The notes: generated from the sequence alone by a model not told the origin. A stretch of 64,000 bases of DNA from Tenericutes bacterium MZ-XQ (GCA_002838205.1 CP017950.1:186001-250000), one strand, 5' to 3'. Numbered from the stretch's first letter, positions 29,039 to 38,976 are shown. Translations and numbers: made by a program.

Positions 29039-29476
29039 GTGGTTTCTGCTAAAGAAGTAATCAATGAGTTGTTAGTCGATGTTTTTAACCATATTTTGAG
29101 TATAGAAGCTGAAGTGCTTAGAGAACGAGGAGTGAAACTCTCTATGACAGAGGTTCATGTTCTTGAAGCAATTAAGAACACTTCTGAGCCAACGATGGGT
29201 AATGTCGCAAACAAACTTAGAATTACAATGGGTACTTTAACAACTTCAATCAATGTTCTAGTCAGAAAAAATTTTGTTAATGGATATCGTGATGAAAACG
29301 ATAGAAGAAAAGTTTATTTAGAGCTTAAGGAATCTGCCAAGGAAGTATTAAGGATTCACGATGATTTTCATGAAGAAATGGTTTCATCCTTATTAAAAGA
29401 TTTGGAGTTGGAAAAAGATGAAATCCTTTTAAAGTCGTTAGAAAATATCAGCAATTATTTCAAGCAAAGATATTAA
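29039..29476 (+). CDS. MarR family transcriptional regulator (FabT-like)
   Basis: A 145-residue winged-helix regulator starting at GTG 29039, with AGGTGAT upstream. Core: LSMTEVHVLEAIKN, then TMGNVANKLRITMGTLTTSINVLVRKNFVNG as the recognition region, and the wing YRDENDRRKVYLELK. The TMGTLT and REL-type context resembles FabT, the fatty acid synthesis repressor of streptococci, and the neighbouring FakB-like gene fits that. The resemblance is by eye, so a general MarR role is also possible. It ends at a terminator. Confidence 0.85.
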   Translation: MVSAKEVINELLVDVFNHILSIEAEVLRERGVKLSMTEVHVLEAIKNTSEPTMGNVANKLRITMGTLTTSINVLVRKNFVNGYRDENDRRKVYLELKESAKEVLRIHDDFHEEMVSSLLKDLELEKDEILLKSLENISNYFKQRY

Positions 29477-29500
29477 AACACTCTACGTGAGTGTTTTTTT
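29477..29500 (+). terminator. Terminator after the MarR gene
   Basis: AACACTC (29477-29483) and GAGTGTT (29489-29495) with a TACGT loop, then a T run. Confidence 0.88.
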
Positions 29501-29539
29501 AATGAAGTTCAAAAAAAATTATTATTTACTGTTTAAAAA

Positions 29540-29548
29540 TGTTATAAT
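29540..29548 (+). promoter_or_regulatory. Extended -10 promoter of the ROK kinase gene
   Basis: TGTTATAAT, 22 bases before the start codon, with no clear -35. Confidence 0.7.
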
Positions 29549-29570
29549 AATATAGGTTTAGGAGGTAATT

Positions 29571-30509
29571 ATGAAGGATTATATTTATGGAATAGATGTG
29601 GGTGGAACGACCATCAAGATGGGATTGTTCACTGTGGATGATATGAAAACAATTGATAGTTATGAAATACCTACACCGTCTTTGGAAAATGGTAGTTTTA
29701 TTTTTAAAAAAATCTATGAATCGATCTTGGAATGCAATAAAAGAAATAATATTGACATAAAACAATTGCTTGGTATAGGTATTGATGTACCTTGTCCAAT
29801 TAAAAATGGGTATGTGGAAAGTTGCGCTAATTTACATTTAAATGATATTGATTTAATCGCTGAGATGAATAAGTATGTGGATAGCCACATCAAGATTGCT
29901 ATTGCCAATGATGCGACAATAGCTGCATATGGTGAAAATGCTTCATTAGAAAAACCTTATAAGAATGCAGTATTAATTACATTAGGAACTGGTGTTGGCG
30001 GTGGTATTATACTTGATGGTAAAATTATAGAAGGTTCTACAGGTTTTGGAGGCGAAATAGGGCATATTCGTGTTTATAATGAAGAAGATAAAGTATGCGG
30101 ATGTGGATCTATGGGGTGTCTTGAACAAATTTGTGGCACAAAAGGAATTCTGGATTTTACAATAGAACAACTCGAAAGCAAACCATCAGTTTTAAATAAA
30201 AACAACTTGACAGTTAAAGCAATCTTTGATGCTGCTAAGCAAAATGATGAAGTTGCATTAATGACGGTCCATCGCGTTGCAAAATATATTGGAATTGCAG
30301 CTAGTATTATTTCTATGACAGTTGAGCCAGAAGTTTACATTATTGGTGGAGGAATATCTAAAGCTGGTCCATTTTTGATAGATTTAGTTGAAAGATATTA
30401 TAGAGAAAATGCTAGGTTTTCGACAGGGAAGATCCCGTTTAAATTAGCACATACAGGTAATGATGCTGGTATGATAGGATCAGCTCTATTAGTTAAAAGT
30501 TATATATAA
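29571..30509 (+). CDS. glcK: ROK family glucokinase
   Basis: ATP-dependent sugar kinase, most likely glucose to glucose 6-phosphate. The 312 residues show the ATP motif DVGGTTIKMG (6-15), PIKNGYVESCANLHL, IANDATIAAYGE, LGTGVGGGIILDG, and the ROK zinc motif CGCGSMGCLEQICG. Length and all motifs match glucokinases of Firmicutes. Substrate is inferred; other hexoses are possible. The following gene is an enzyme I-like pseudoenzyme, and free glucose phosphorylation would make sense in a cell with a reduced PTS. The start has AGGAGGT. Confidence 0.9.
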   Translation: MKDYIYGIDVGGTTIKMGLFTVDDMKTIDSYEIPTPSLENGSFIFKKIYESILECNKRNNIDIKQLLGIGIDVPCPIKNGYVESCANLHLNDIDLIAEMNKYVDSHIKIAIANDATIAAYGENASLEKPYKNAVLITLGTGVGGGIILDGKIIEGSTGFGGEIGHIRVYNEEDKVCGCGSMGCLEQICGTKGILDFTIEQLESKPSVLNKNNLTVKAIFDAAKQNDEVALMTVHRVAKYIGIAASIISMTVEPEVYIIGGGISKAGPFLIDLVERYYRENARFSTGKIPFKLAHTGNDAGMIGSALLVKSYI

Positions 30510-30556
30510 AAAATAAATATAAGACACTACAATTATAGGTAAAGGAAGAAGATGAA

Positions 30557-32176
30557 ATGAGTAATAAGTATTTGGGGGATTTTATAGCAATAGGCAAGAA
30601 CATCCACGTAGACATAAAAAAGAGGAATATTCAGTACTCAAAAAAGGATCTAAAAACAGCAACAAACGAAATTATTCAAATAATTAAGAATTATATTGGT
30701 GAAATATATGATGAGATGGTTGAAGTAAACAAGTTAAAAGGTGTGAACGAGTATCCATATGTTTTTGCACCTTTTTTTGCGTCAAAAACTTTTGAAATGA
30801 TGAAGGAACTAACTTACACAAGTGATATTTCTTTTGTAGAAGCCTTTAATAAAGCTGTTAATTGGTTTATGAAAAATCAAAAGTTTAATTTATTTACTAA
30901 TTATGCAAAAGAAGATAAAAAAGAGAAAATGGATGAACAAACGATAAGAATCAAAGAAAGGGTGATTAAGTTTCTCAATAGATACTTTATCCAGAAGCTG
31001 GCTAGTGAAACTGATGAAGATGTCATAGTTTCAATTTCAAAAATTGAAAAAGAGTATTTCTACGAACTCCCAATTAATGTTAAAGGGTTTGTTTGTCGCT
31101 CAGTTGATAATGAAATGTTAATCAAAGATATGGCATATGCTTATGAGATCCCTATTGTTATAACAACAAAAAGCGTTTTTGATTCGAAATTAATTGTGAT
31201 TGATAATGTTAATAAAAAATTACTCATTGATCCAAATGAGCTCAATCTAAATAAGTCTTATGAATTACAAAGAAAAACAACCATTTGTAGTCAAGATAAA
31301 CCTAGATATGATTCAGAAATAATTAAATATTATGCATCTTTAGTAGATTTAAGATACTTAGATCTTGTGAAAAATAATGGGTGGTATAAAGGTGGAGTCT
31401 TTTTTAGAACTGAATATATTTTCCTATCGAAGGGTTTTTTTCCTAGATATGATGAACTAGTAGGTATTTTTACAAACTTAATGAATGCTTTTCATGATAG
31501 AGAAATTCAAGTACAGTTACCTGAATTTAATCATTTCAAACAGGTAGATTACGAGATAGATGATGAAATATATACTGAAGTAGATTTAGTTAGTATATAC
31601 CATAGAGTATTTTTTAGAACAGTTAATGCTTTATACGAAGCTTCAAACATTGCTCATAAAAAAGTTACTCTAGTCATTCCTTCTTTACGTGTAGGATCTG
31701 AGGTTTATCACTGGAAAGATAAAATAGATTGTTTCTTAGGTATTGATCGTTCTGTTGAAACTGGACCTAAGTTTGGGATTACGATGGAAACAGAGTCGGC
31801 AATCGAATATTTTGAAGATTATAAAGAAGTGAGTTCTATCATCTTCGGTATGGATAACTATATAGAAGAAGCTTTGGAAATATCTAGATATGATGAAATT
31901 GATAAAAAATATTTTATGAGTGCTGCGTGGCCTGACATGCACTTAGCTCATCAGTTTTACAGAAAAAATGGAATTAGGATGTTGCAAATAATGTATGGTG
32001 TCATACTCAGGGATCCATTCTTTCTAAGGAAATTCTTCAATAAAGGATTTAAGCATTTTATTATCCCTTTAAGCACATTAAAAATGGCGGAAGACGTATT
32101 ATATACGTATGAATCTACAAGAGGGAAGTATGTTGGAGTTCATGCTAAAAGAAAAAGTGCAAAATTAAATAAATAA
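30557..32176 (+). CDS. PTS enzyme I-like protein lacking catalytic residues
   Basis: A 539-residue cytoplasmic protein that aligns by eye to enzyme I along its length. Residues 176-226 match the swivelling domain (VKGFVCRS...[15 protein letters not shown]...[14 protein letters not shown]), but the phospho-histidine segment GGxTSH is replaced by VDNEML. Residues 279-520 match the PEP barrel: [16 protein letters not shown] (FRTE kept), [34 protein letters not shown] and, in place of the catalytic [11 protein letters not shown]. It is thus probably not a working phosphotransferase. A role in sensing or a different reaction is inference. No HPr or ptsI lies nearby. Codon use resembles neighbours. 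Confidence 0.8.
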   Translation: MSNKYLGDFIAIGKNIHVDIKKRNIQYSKKDLKTATNEIIQIIKNYIGEIYDEMVEVNKLKGVNEYPYVFAPFFASKTFEMMKELTYTSDISFVEAFNKAVNWFMKNQKFNLFTNYAKEDKKEKMDEQTIRIKERVIKFLNRYFIQKLASETDEDVIVSISKIEKEYFYELPINVKGFVCRSVDNEMLIKDMAYAYEIPIVITTKSVFDSKLIVIDNVNKKLLIDPNELNLNKSYELQRKTTICSQDKPRYDSEIIKYYASLVDLRYLDLVKNNGWYKGGVFFRTEYIFLSKGFFPRYDELVGIFTNLMNAFHDREIQVQLPEFNHFKQVDYEIDDEIYTEVDLVSIYHRVFFRTVNALYEASNIAHKKVTLVIPSLRVGSEVYHWKDKIDCFLGIDRSVETGPKFGITMETESAIEYFEDYKEVSSIIFGMDNYIEEALEISRYDEIDKKYFMSAAWPDMHLAHQFYRKNGIRMLQIMYGVILRDPFFLRKFFNKGFKHFIIPLSTLKMAEDVLYTYESTRGKYVGVHAKRKSAKLNK

Positions 32177-32200
32177 AGTTTAAAAAGAGGGTAAAAAAGG

Positions 32201-32229
32201 TTGCTTTTATCTTCTTTTTAATATATAAT
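32201..32229 (+). promoter_or_regulatory. Promoter of the S10-spc-alpha superoperon
   Basis: TTGCTT (32201-32206), 17-base spacer, TATAAT (32224-32229). No other strong promoter was noticed before rplQ. Confidence 0.82.
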
Positions 32230-32235
32230 AGTAAC

Positions 32236-32364
32236 GCTCGTGTGTATACGAGAAAAGGCTGTGAAATGGGAGGTTGCCGACACACGGATACCCGTTGTCT
32301 ATGTGGTTGGGTTTTTCCATGGAGCAAGTCTATACAAGATTATAGGCGAAAGGAGCTATACAAA
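32236..32364 (+). promoter_or_regulatory. Structured leader of the S10 operon
   Basis: A leader of about 130 nt precedes rpsJ. It holds CTCGT/ACGAG (32237-32252 region), then GACA-C-ACGG-ATAC-CCGT-TGTC (about 32278-32299), an 8-bp hairpin with one bulged C, flanked by GGGAGGTTGCC and GGTTGGGTTTTTCC. Such structure fits autoregulation by a ribosomal protein, L4 being the known regulator of S10 leaders in other bacteria. The identity of the ligand here is inference. Confidence 0.55.
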
Positions 32365-32673
32365 ATGGCAAAAGATGTAATTAAAATTCGTTTGAAGGCT
32401 TACGATCACAGATTATTAGATCAAGCTGCTAAAAAGATTGTGGATAGTGCTTTAAGAACTGGAGCTTCAGTTCAAGGTCCAATTCCTCTTCCAACAGAAA
32501 AGGAAATCTTTACAATCTTACGTTCACCACACGTTAATAAAGATTCACGTGAACAATTTGAACGTAGAACGCACAAGAGATTAATTCAAATCGTTGATCC
32601 AAACCCTAAAACAATTAGTGCATTGATGGATATAGATTTACCATCAGGTATTGATATCGTACTTAAAAAATAA
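32365..32673 (+). CDS. rpsJ: Ribosomal protein uS10
   Basis: First gene of the S10 operon, 102 residues; also the NusE partner in transcription antitermination. The start at 32365 ([20 protein letters not shown]) is set by AAAGGAGC and by homology; a longer frame from 32242 runs back through the leader and is not believed. Conserved [21 protein letters not shown] and [14 protein letters not shown] are present, and length is normal. The 26-base gap to rplC carries a GAAAGAGGT ribosome site. Confidence 0.98.
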   Translation: MAKDVIKIRLKAYDHRLLDQAAKKIVDSALRTGASVQGPIPLPTEKEIFTILRSPHVNKDSREQFERRTHKRLIQIVDPNPKTISALMDIDLPSGIDIVLKK

Positions 32674-32698
32674 CTAAAAAAAAGAAAGAGGTAAGAGT

Positions 32699-33340
32699 AT
32701 GGCCAAAGGAATCTTAGGTAGAAAACTTGGTATGACACAAATTTTCGATGAAAATGGTGTTCTAGTACCAGTTAGCGTTATAGATGTAGCCGATAATGTA
32801 GTTCTTCAACAAAAGACTGTTGAAACTGACGGTTATGTAGCAACTCAAATTGGGTTTGAAACTAAACGCGACAAATTAAGTAACAAGCCTGAACAAGGGC
32901 ACGTGAAAAAAGCTAATACAGCACCTAAGCGCTTCGTTAGAGAAATCCGTTTCAATGAAGAGCTTAAGAATGAGTTGTTGGATTTAGCTGTAGGAGACCT
33001 TGTTAAAACAGAATTATTTGAAGTAGGCGAAACTGTAGATGTTACAGGAACATCTAAAGGTAAAGGTTTTGCAGGAAGTATTAAGAGACACAATCAACAT
33101 CGTGGACCTATGACACATGGTTCTAGATACCATCGTGGTCCAGGTTCTATGGGACCTATCAAAGGGAACATGAAAGGTAAGAATTTACCAGGACATATGG
33201 GACATGAAAGAGTAACAATCCAAAACTTAAAGGTTGTTGGTGTTGATGTTGAAAACCAATTATTGCTTATCAGTGGTAGCGTTCCAGGACCTAAAAAAGG
33301 ACTTGTAATTGTTAGAACTGCTGTTAAGAGTGGTAAATAA
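32699..33340 (+). CDS. rplC: Ribosomal protein uL3
   Basis: Early-assembling 23S-binding protein near the peptidyl transferase centre. The 213 residues start [20 protein letters not shown] and include the long extension [30 protein letters not shown], whose tip reaches the A-site side. Length is normal. It follows rpsJ in the usual S10 order and lies 11 bases before rplD, which has its own GGAGGG site. Confidence 0.98.
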   Translation: MAKGILGRKLGMTQIFDENGVLVPVSVIDVADNVVLQQKTVETDGYVATQIGFETKRDKLSNKPEQGHVKKANTAPKRFVREIRFNEELKNELLDLAVGDLVKTELFEVGETVDVTGTSKGKGFAGSIKRHNQHRGPMTHGSRYHRGPGSMGPIKGNMKGKNLPGHMGHERVTIQNLKVVGVDVENQLLLISGSVPGPKKGLVIVRTAVKSGK

Positions 33341-33351
33341 GGAGGGTTATC

Positions 33352-33981
33352 ATGCCAAAAGTAGACATATTAAATCAAACAGGTAAAAAAGTTGCTGACC
33401 TAACCTTATCAGATTACGTTTTCGGTATTGAACCACATCAACAAGCATTATTCGATGTTGTCAATGCTCAAAGAGCAGCAATGAGACAAGGTACTCATGA
33501 TGTTAAAAATCGTGGTGAAGTATCAGGTGGCGGTAGAAAACCATGGAGACAAAAAGGAACTGGTAGAGCTCGTCAAGGGTCAACTAGATCTCCTCAATGG
33601 CGTCATGGTGGTGTAGTTTTTGGTCCAACACCAAGAAGTTATGCAGTTAAATTGAATCAAAAAGTTCGTCAATTAGCTTTGAGGTCAGCGTTGTCTTATC
33701 ATCAAGCTAATGGTCAATTAAAAGTGGTTGAATCTATTGGATTAGAAGCGCCAAAAACAAAATTATTTAGAGAGTTTTTAAACAGTCTAGAAGTTCAAGG
33801 CAAAACTTTAGTAGTTGCGAAAACATTTGAAGAAAATGAAGTATTAGCAGCAAGAAACATCCCGACTGTTCAATTCTCATTAGTAAGTCATGTAAGCGTA
33901 TATGATATTCTAAATTGCAAAAATTTAGTAATCACTAAAGATGCTGTTGAAGCATTAGAGGAGGTATTAGGTAATGACTAA
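33352..33981 (+). CDS. rplD: Ribosomal protein uL4
   Basis: Exit-tunnel protein and, in other bacteria, repressor of its own S10 operon through the mRNA leader, which makes it the best candidate ligand for the leader upstream of rpsJ. The 209 residues contain RQGTHDVKNRGEVSGGGRKPWRQKGTGRARQGS, the tunnel loop, and FGPTPRSYAVKLN. Length is normal. The end overlaps rplW by 8 bases. Confidence 0.98.
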   Translation: MPKVDILNQTGKKVADLTLSDYVFGIEPHQQALFDVVNAQRAAMRQGTHDVKNRGEVSGGGRKPWRQKGTGRARQGSTRSPQWRHGGVVFGPTPRSYAVKLNQKVRQLALRSALSYHQANGQLKVVESIGLEAPKTKLFREFLNSLEVQGKTLVVAKTFEENEVLAARNIPTVQFSLVSHVSVYDILNCKNLVITKDAVEALEEVLGND

Positions 33982-34261
33982 GTATTATGAAATTATCAAA
34001 GCCCCAATTATTACTGAACAAAGTACACAACTTATTGAAAGTCAAAATAGATATACATTCAAGGTTGAAAAGAGTGCAAACAAAGTTGAAATCAAAAAAG
34101 CAATTGAAGCAATCTTTAATGTAAAAGTTCTTTCAGTTAATACAGTTAATGTTTTACCTAAATTCAAAAGAATGGGTAAATATGAAGGGTACAAACCAGC
34201 TTATAAAAAAGCTGTAGTAAAAATTGCTGAAGGCCAAAAAATAGACGCCTTCACATTATAA
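33974..34261 (+). CDS. rplW: Ribosomal protein uL23
   Basis: Protein at the tunnel exit that docks trigger factor and the SRP. The 95 residues show IIKAPIITEQSTQLIE and the conserved YTFKVEKSANKVEIKKAIEAIFNVKVLSVNT region, normal in length. It overlaps the end of rplD, suggesting translational coupling. The start is preceded by GAGGAGG inside rplD. Confidence 0.97.
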   Translation: MTKYYEIIKAPIITEQSTQLIESQNRYTFKVEKSANKVEIKKAIEAIFNVKVLSVNTVNVLPKFKRMGKYEGYKPAYKKAVVKIAEGQKIDAFTL

Positions 34262-34288
34262 GTGAAATATTAGAGGAGGTTTAACCAA

Positions 34289-35119
34289 ATGGCGGTTAAA
34301 AAATACAAAGCGACCACAAACGGTCGTCGTAACATGAGTGTTTTAACATATGATGAAATCACAACATCTACTCCTGAAAAATCACTACTTGAGCCATTCT
34401 CTCGTACAGGCGGTCGTAATAGTCAAGGTAAGATTACCGTAAGACATATCGGCGGCGGTGCGAAAAGAAAATATCGTGTAATTGATTTTAAAAGAAACAA
34501 AGACAATATTATCGGTAAGGTTGCTACAATTGAGTACGATCCAAACCGTACAGCAAATATTGCTTTAATTCATTATGTAGATGGTGAAAAAAGATATATC
34601 TTAGCTCCAAAAGGATTAGTAGTAGGTATGGAAATCCTTTCTGGAGAACATGTAGATATCAAAACAGGAAATGCATTACCAATTATGAATATTCCAGTTG
34701 GTACTGTTGTTCATAACATTGAACTTAGTCCTGGTAGAGGTGGACAAATTGCAAGAAGTGCTGGAGCATCTGCTCAAATATTAGGGCGTGAAGAAAAATA
34801 CGTTCTAGTGCGTTTGCAATCAGGTGAAGTACGTAAGATTTTAGGTACTTGCCGTGCTACAATTGGTACAGTTGGAAATGAATCATGGGAATTAGTCAAT
34901 TTAGGTAAAGCTGGTAGAGTAAGACACATGGGCATTAAGCCGACAGTTCGTGGTTCAGTTATGAACCCTAACGATCACCCACATGGTGGTGGTGAAGGTA
35001 GAACACCAATTGGTAGAAAATCACCAATGACCCCTTGGGGTAAGAAGGCTCGCGGTGTCAAGACTCGCGACAGTAAAAAAGCGTCAAACGACTTAATCGT
35101 TCGTCGTCGTACGAAGTAG
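34289..35119 (+). CDS. rplB: Ribosomal protein uL2
   Basis: Largest 50S core protein in this operon, needed for subunit joining and peptidyl transfer. The 276 residues include [20 protein letters not shown] near the N-terminus, the RNA-binding [13 protein letters not shown], and [21 protein letters not shown], which holds the conserved histidine near the active site. Length is normal. GAGGAGG precedes the start. It is followed by rpsS after 10 bases. Confidence 0.98.
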   Translation: MAVKKYKATTNGRRNMSVLTYDEITTSTPEKSLLEPFSRTGGRNSQGKITVRHIGGGAKRKYRVIDFKRNKDNIIGKVATIEYDPNRTANIALIHYVDGEKRYILAPKGLVVGMEILSGEHVDIKTGNALPIMNIPVGTVVHNIELSPGRGGQIARSAGASAQILGREEKYVLVRLQSGEVRKILGTCRATIGTVGNESWELVNLGKAGRVRHMGIKPTVRGSVMNPNDHPHGGGEGRTPIGRKSPMTPWGKKARGVKTRDSKKASNDLIVRRRTK

Positions 35120-35129
35120 GAGGAAATTT

Positions 35130-35411
35130 ATGGCACGTTCAGTCAAAAAAGGACCATTTTGTGACTTGCACTTATTAAATAAAGTTCAAAAGCAAAATGC
35201 AGCAAACGAAAAGAAAGTGATCCAAACATGGTCACGTCGTTCAACGGTTTTCCCTGATTTCGTTGGACATACGATCGCAGTTTATAATGGTAAATCACAT
35301 GTTCCAGTTTATGTAACTGAAGATATGGTTGGACACAAGTTCGGTGAATTTGCACCAACACGTACATATCATGGACATAACAAAGAAGATAAGAAAGCTA
35401 AGAAGAAATAA
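35130..35411 (+). CDS. rpsS: Ribosomal protein uS19
   Basis: 30S head protein that pairs with uS13 in binding 16S. The 93 residues show [42 protein letters not shown] and [20 protein letters not shown], all typical, with a basic tail. It lies between rplB and rplV in the standard order, with AGGAGG before the start. Confidence 0.98.
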   Translation: MARSVKKGPFCDLHLLNKVQKQNAANEKKVIQTWSRRSTVFPDFVGHTIAVYNGKSHVPVYVTEDMVGHKFGEFAPTRTYHGHNKEDKKAKKK

Positions 35412-35426
35412 TTGGAGGAGAAAATG

Positions 35427-35762
35427 ATGGAAAGTAAAGCTATAGCTAAAACAGTTCGCATTGCTCCACGTAAGGCTAGATTGGTTATCGACTTAATTCG
35501 TGGCAAAAATGTTAAAGAAGCGCAAGCAATTTTAATGTTTACACCACGTGGCGCCTCACCAATTATTCTTAAAGTGCTTAACAGCGCAATAGCTAACGCA
35601 GAGCATAACAATAATGCAAACATTGATGACTTATATGTAAAAGAAGCATATGTTAATGAGGGTGTTCGCCTAAAAAGACTTTTACCAAGAGCTAAAGGTC
35701 AAGGGGACATCATTAAGAAGAGAACAAGCCACATTACAGTTGTAGTGGCAGAAAAAGAATAG
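35427..35762 (+). CDS. rplV: Ribosomal protein uL22
   Basis: Tunnel-lining protein whose loop helps form the constriction. The 111 residues start [20 protein letters not shown]; this second ATG of two adjacent ones is best spaced from the GGAGGAG site and matches relatives. [30 protein letters not shown] is the loop region bearing macrolide-contact residues. Length is normal. A longer TTG start at 35412 overlaps the ribosome site and is rejected. Confidence 0.97.
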   Translation: MESKAIAKTVRIAPRKARLVIDLIRGKNVKEAQAILMFTPRGASPIILKVLNSAIANAEHNNNANIDDLYVKEAYVNEGVRLKRLLPRAKGQGDIIKKRTSHITVVVAEKE

Positions 35763-35774
35763 GGGTGAAGAAAC

Positions 35775-36515
35775 ATGGGTCAAAAAGTTAATCCAGTCGG
35801 TATGCGACTTGGGATCATTCGTAACTGGGAATCAAAATGGTACGCAGATAAAAATGCTGTTCCAACACTAGTTAAAGAAGATGCAAGCATTCGTTCATAT
35901 CTTAATGATTTTTATAAAAAAGCCGCTGTTTCTCACATCGAAATAGAACGCGTTAAAGGTAGAGGCGGAAAAGATCGTGTAAAAATTACACTTCATACTG
36001 CTAAACCAGGTATCGTTATTGGTCGTGATGCTGAAACTAAGAAAAAAGCAGTTGCTCAACTTGAAAAAATCACTAACAAAGAAATCGTATTTAACGTAGT
36101 AGAAGTGAAACGTCCAGAAAGAGTTGCGACTCTAGTTGCTCAAAGCATTGCAGAACAATTAGAAAATCGTGCATCATTTAGACGTGTTCAAAAAATTGCT
36201 ATGCAACGTGCACTTAAAGCCGGAGCTAAAGGTGTTAAAACACTAGTTTCAGGTCGTTTAGGTGGTGCTGAAATGGCAAGAAGCGAAGGATATTCAGAAG
36301 GTCAAGTACCTTTACATACACTTCGTGCAGATATCGATTATGCAACAGCAGAAGCACACACAACTTATGGTGTATTAGGTATAAAAGTTTGGATTTATAA
36401 TGGTGAAATTTTACCAGGCCAAACAAGAGAAGAAAACCTAAGAAAGTTAGATGAAAGAACTCCACGTCCTAGACGCGGTGGTAGAAACAATCGTAACAAC
36501 AAGGGAGGCAAATAA
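35775..36515 (+). CDS. rpsC: Ribosomal protein uS3
   Basis: 30S protein at the mRNA entry tunnel, with helicase activity. The 246 residues contain [24 protein letters not shown], the KH-domain [23 protein letters not shown], and the C-terminal domain with [31 protein letters not shown]. It has a basic, Asn/Arg-rich tail ([15 protein letters not shown]) slightly longer than in Bacillus. Standard position before rplP. Confidence 0.98.
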   Translation: MGQKVNPVGMRLGIIRNWESKWYADKNAVPTLVKEDASIRSYLNDFYKKAAVSHIEIERVKGRGGKDRVKITLHTAKPGIVIGRDAETKKKAVAQLEKITNKEIVFNVVEVKRPERVATLVAQSIAEQLENRASFRRVQKIAMQRALKAGAKGVKTLVSGRLGGAEMARSEGYSEGQVPLHTLRADIDYATAEAHTTYGVLGIKVWIYNGEILPGQTREENLRKLDERTPRPRRGGRNNRNNKGGK

Positions 36516-36517
36516 TT

Positions 36518-36934
36518 ATGTTAATGCCTAAAAGAACTAAGTTCCGTCGCCCACATAGAGTAAGTTATGAAGGTAAAGCAAAAGGTAGAAATGAAATTCT
36601 AAACGGAGACTTTGCATTAGTAGCTTTAGAAGGGGCATGGATAACAAACCGTCAAATCGAAGCGGCTCGTATCGCGATGACAAGACACATGAAAAGATTA
36701 GGGAAAGTATGGATTAACATCTTCCCGCATCTAGCAAAAACTAAAAAACCACTTGAAGTGCGTATGGGTTCTGGTAAAGGAGCTCCAGATCACTGGGTAG
36801 CGGTTGTTAAACAAGGTAAGATTATGTTTGAAATAAACGGAGTTTCAGAAGCAGTAGCAAGAGAAGCATTACGTTTAGCATCACACAAATTACCAATTAA
36901 AACGAAAATTGTTAAAAGAGGTGAGCAAGCGTGA
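36518..36934 (+). CDS. rplP: Ribosomal protein uL16
   Basis: 50S protein at the A-site tRNA elbow. The 138 residues start [14 protein letters not shown], and relatives begin MLLPKR, which supports the ATG at 36518 with GGGAGG upstream. The segment [23 protein letters not shown] is the conserved RNA-contact loop. It overlaps rpmC by 4 bases. Length is normal. Confidence 0.98.
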   Translation: MLMPKRTKFRRPHRVSYEGKAKGRNEILNGDFALVALEGAWITNRQIEAARIAMTRHMKRLGKVWINIFPHLAKTKKPLEVRMGSGKGAPDHWVAVVKQGKIMFEINGVSEAVAREALRLASHKLPIKTKIVKRGEQA

Positions 36935-37119
36935 AAGCGGCAGAAATTAGAAAAATCAGCACAACTGATTTAGAAAAACGTATTGTCGAGCTTAAAGCAG
37001 AATTATTTAACCTACGCTTTCAACTTGCAGTAGGACAACTTGAAAATACAGCTCGAATTAGTCAAGTAAAAAAGACGATTGCACAAATGAAGACAATCAT
37101 CAGTGAACGTACTGAATAA
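36931..37119 (+). CDS. rpmC: Ribosomal protein uL29
   Basis: Small two-helix protein at the tunnel exit next to uL23. The 62 residues begin with GTG at 36931, which overlaps the rplP stop; AGGTGAG lies just upstream. The motif [35 protein letters not shown] is diagnostic. Length is normal. Confidence 0.97.
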   Translation: MKAAEIRKISTTDLEKRIVELKAELFNLRFQLAVGQLENTARISQVKKTIAQMKTIISERTE

Positions 37120-37129
37120 GGAGGATACC

Positions 37130-37390
37130 ATGGAACGTAAACAAAGAAAAGTATATACGGGAATTGTTGTATCTGACAAAATGGATAAGACGATTACCGT
37201 GGTTGTCGATACATACAAGAAGGATCCTTTATATGGCAAACGTGTAAAGGTTTCAAAGAAATTTCATGCACATGATGAAGAAGGTTTAGCAGGTATTGGT
37301 GATAAAGTGACTATCATGGAAACTCGCCCATTATCTAAGACAAAGAGATTCCGTCTCTTAGAAGTCGTTGCTAAAGCTGATTTAGTATAA
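37130..37390 (+). CDS. rpsQ: Ribosomal protein uS17
   Basis: Primary 16S-binding protein of the OB fold. The 86 residues start [22 protein letters not shown] at 37130, directly after AAGGAGG; a longer frame beginning in rpmC is rejected. Conserved [29 protein letters not shown] is present. Length is normal. rplN follows 13 bases later. Confidence 0.98.
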   Translation: MERKQRKVYTGIVVSDKMDKTITVVVDTYKKDPLYGKRVKVSKKFHAHDEEGLAGIGDKVTIMETRPLSKTKRFRLLEVVAKADLV

Positions 37391-37403
37391 GGAGGAAGAA
37401 AAC

Positions 37404-37772
37404 ATGATTCAACAAGAAAGTAGATTAGTTGTTGCTGACAACAGTGGCGCTAAAGAAGTCCTTGTGATTAAAGTTTTAGGGGGAACCCGTCGTCGTTATG
37501 CTAATATCGGTGATATTGTCGTTGTTACTGTTAAAAAAGCTGCACCTGCAGGTATGGTTAAAAAAGGTGAAGTATTAAAAGCAGTTATCGTACGTACAGT
37601 TAAAGGTCTTCGTCGCGCAGATGGCTCATACATCAAATTTGATGAAAATGCAGCAGTTATAATTAAAGATGATTTAAATCCACGTGGAACTCGTATTTTC
37701 GGGCCAGTGGCAAGAGAGTTAAGAGATAAGAACTTCATGAAGATCGTATCTTTAGCTCCAGAAGTATTATAA
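37404..37772 (+). CDS. rplN: Ribosomal protein uL14
   Basis: 50S interface protein that contacts 16S rRNA and the silencing factor RsfS. The 122 residues contain [27 protein letters not shown] and [45 protein letters not shown], which fit the family along the whole length. GGAGGAAG precedes the start. First gene of the spc-type section of the operon. Confidence 0.98.
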   Translation: MIQQESRLVVADNSGAKEVLVIKVLGGTRRRYANIGDIVVVTVKKAAPAGMVKKGEVLKAVIVRTVKGLRRADGSYIKFDENAAVIIKDDLNPRGTRIFGPVARELRDKNFMKIVSLAPEVL

Positions 37773-37785
37773 GGAGGTCTCGTCT

Positions 37786-38127
37786 ATGTACATTAAAGCT
37801 GGAGACACAGTTGCAGTGATTGCTGGGCGCGATCAATTTGTAACCGATAAAAAAGGAAATAAGACACGTAAGACAGGTCGCGTACTTCGTGTTTACCCAA
37901 AAACAGATCGCGTATTGGTTGAAGGTGTTAATATGGTTAAAAAACACCAACGTCCAACTCAAGCGAATGATAAAGGCGGCATTATTGAAAAAGAAGCACC
38001 AATTCATGTTTCTAACGTAGCTATTCTTGATCCAAAGACTAACAAACCAACACGTGTTGGTTACCGTGAAGTTGAAGGCAAGAAAGTACGTTATGCGAAA
38101 AAATCAGGCGAAAGCCTTGATAAATAA
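37786..38127 (+). CDS. rplX: Ribosomal protein uL24
   Basis: Assembly-initiating 50S protein with a KOW domain ([33 protein letters not shown]) followed by [39 protein letters not shown]. The 113 residues are slightly longer than the usual 103, the excess being in the charged [10 protein letters not shown] loop and the tail. It follows rplN with AAGGAGG. Confidence 0.97.
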   Translation: MYIKAGDTVAVIAGRDQFVTDKKGNKTRKTGRVLRVYPKTDRVLVEGVNMVKKHQRPTQANDKGGIIEKEAPIHVSNVAILDPKTNKPTRVGYREVEGKKVRYAKKSGESLDK

Positions 38128-38139
38128 GGAGTTTGAACA

Positions 38140-38679
38140 ATGAGTGTAATTAGAGATAAATACGAAAATGTTGTCAAACCCGAACTGATTAAGGCATTCA
38201 ACTACACATCAGTTATGGAAGTTCCAAAAATTGAAAAAATTGTAGTGAATATGGGTATCGGTGATGCCGTATTCAATCCAAAAGTTTTAGACGATGCAGT
38301 TGAAGAATTACAATTGTTAACTGGTCAAAAACCAGTAGTTACTAAAGCTAAAAAGTCAATTTCGAACTTCAAATTAAGAGAAGGTATGCCAATTGGGGCA
38401 AAAGTAACCCTTCGTGGTGAAAGAATGTATTACTTCTTAGAAAAATTAATTTCAATCGCACTTCCACGTGTTCGTGACTTTAGAGGGATTTCAGCAAATT
38501 CTTTTGATGGACGCGGTAACTACACTGTAGGTGTTAGAGAACAAATTATTTTCCCTGAAATTAGTTTGGATAAAGTTAAAAAAGTTCGTGGTATGGACAT
38601 AGTTATTGTCACAACGGCAAAAACAGACCAAGAAGGACGCGCATTACTAAGTCAACTTGGTATGCCGTTTAAGAAGTAA
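38140..38679 (+). CDS. rplE: Ribosomal protein uL5
   Basis: Central protuberance protein that binds 5S rRNA. The 179 residues include [62 protein letters not shown] and [27 protein letters not shown], and the sequence matches relatives closely. Length is normal. It is followed by the zinc-free uS14 gene. Confidence 0.98.
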   Translation: MSVIRDKYENVVKPELIKAFNYTSVMEVPKIEKIVVNMGIGDAVFNPKVLDDAVEELQLLTGQKPVVTKAKKSISNFKLREGMPIGAKVTLRGERMYYFLEKLISIALPRVRDFRGISANSFDGRGNYTVGVREQIIFPEISLDKVKKVRGMDIVIVTTAKTDQEGRALLSQLGMPFKK

Positions 38680-38690
38680 GGAGGCGTATT

Positions 38691-38960
38691 ATGGCAAAAA
38701 AATCAAAAATCATTAAAAATGAAAAACGTCGTGTGATTGTTGAGCGCTATCGTGATAAAGTACAAGAGTTAAAAGAAAAAGGCGACTATGAAGCATTACA
38801 AAAACTTCCTAGAAATGCATCTGCAACTCGTATTAGAAATCGTGATTCAATTGATGGTCGTCCACGCGGCTATATGCGCAAGTTTGGCTTGTCACGTTTA
38901 AAATTTCGTGAATTAGCACATAAGGGAGAACTCCCTGGTGTTAAAAAAGCAAGCTGGTAA
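38691..38960 (+). CDS. rpsN: Ribosomal protein uS14, long zinc-free form
   Basis: 30S head protein. At 89 residues it is the longer C-minus type: the CxxC pairs of the 61-residue zinc form are absent, and no cysteine occurs at all. Conserved [51 protein letters not shown] closes the protein. In Firmicutes the spc operon usually carries the short zinc form, so this choice is informative together with the zinc-free bL36 downstream. Confidence 0.96.
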   Translation: MAKKSKIIKNEKRRVIVERYRDKVQELKEKGDYEALQKLPRNASATRIRNRDSIDGRPRGYMRKFGLSRLKFRELAHKGELPGVKKASW

Positions 38961-38976
38961 TTAAGGAGGAAGAAAC

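Noticed and set aside
32242-32364. N-terminal extension of rpsJ
   Set aside because: uS10 is 102 residues in relatives and the ribosome site is at the 32365 start; the extension covers the structured leader.
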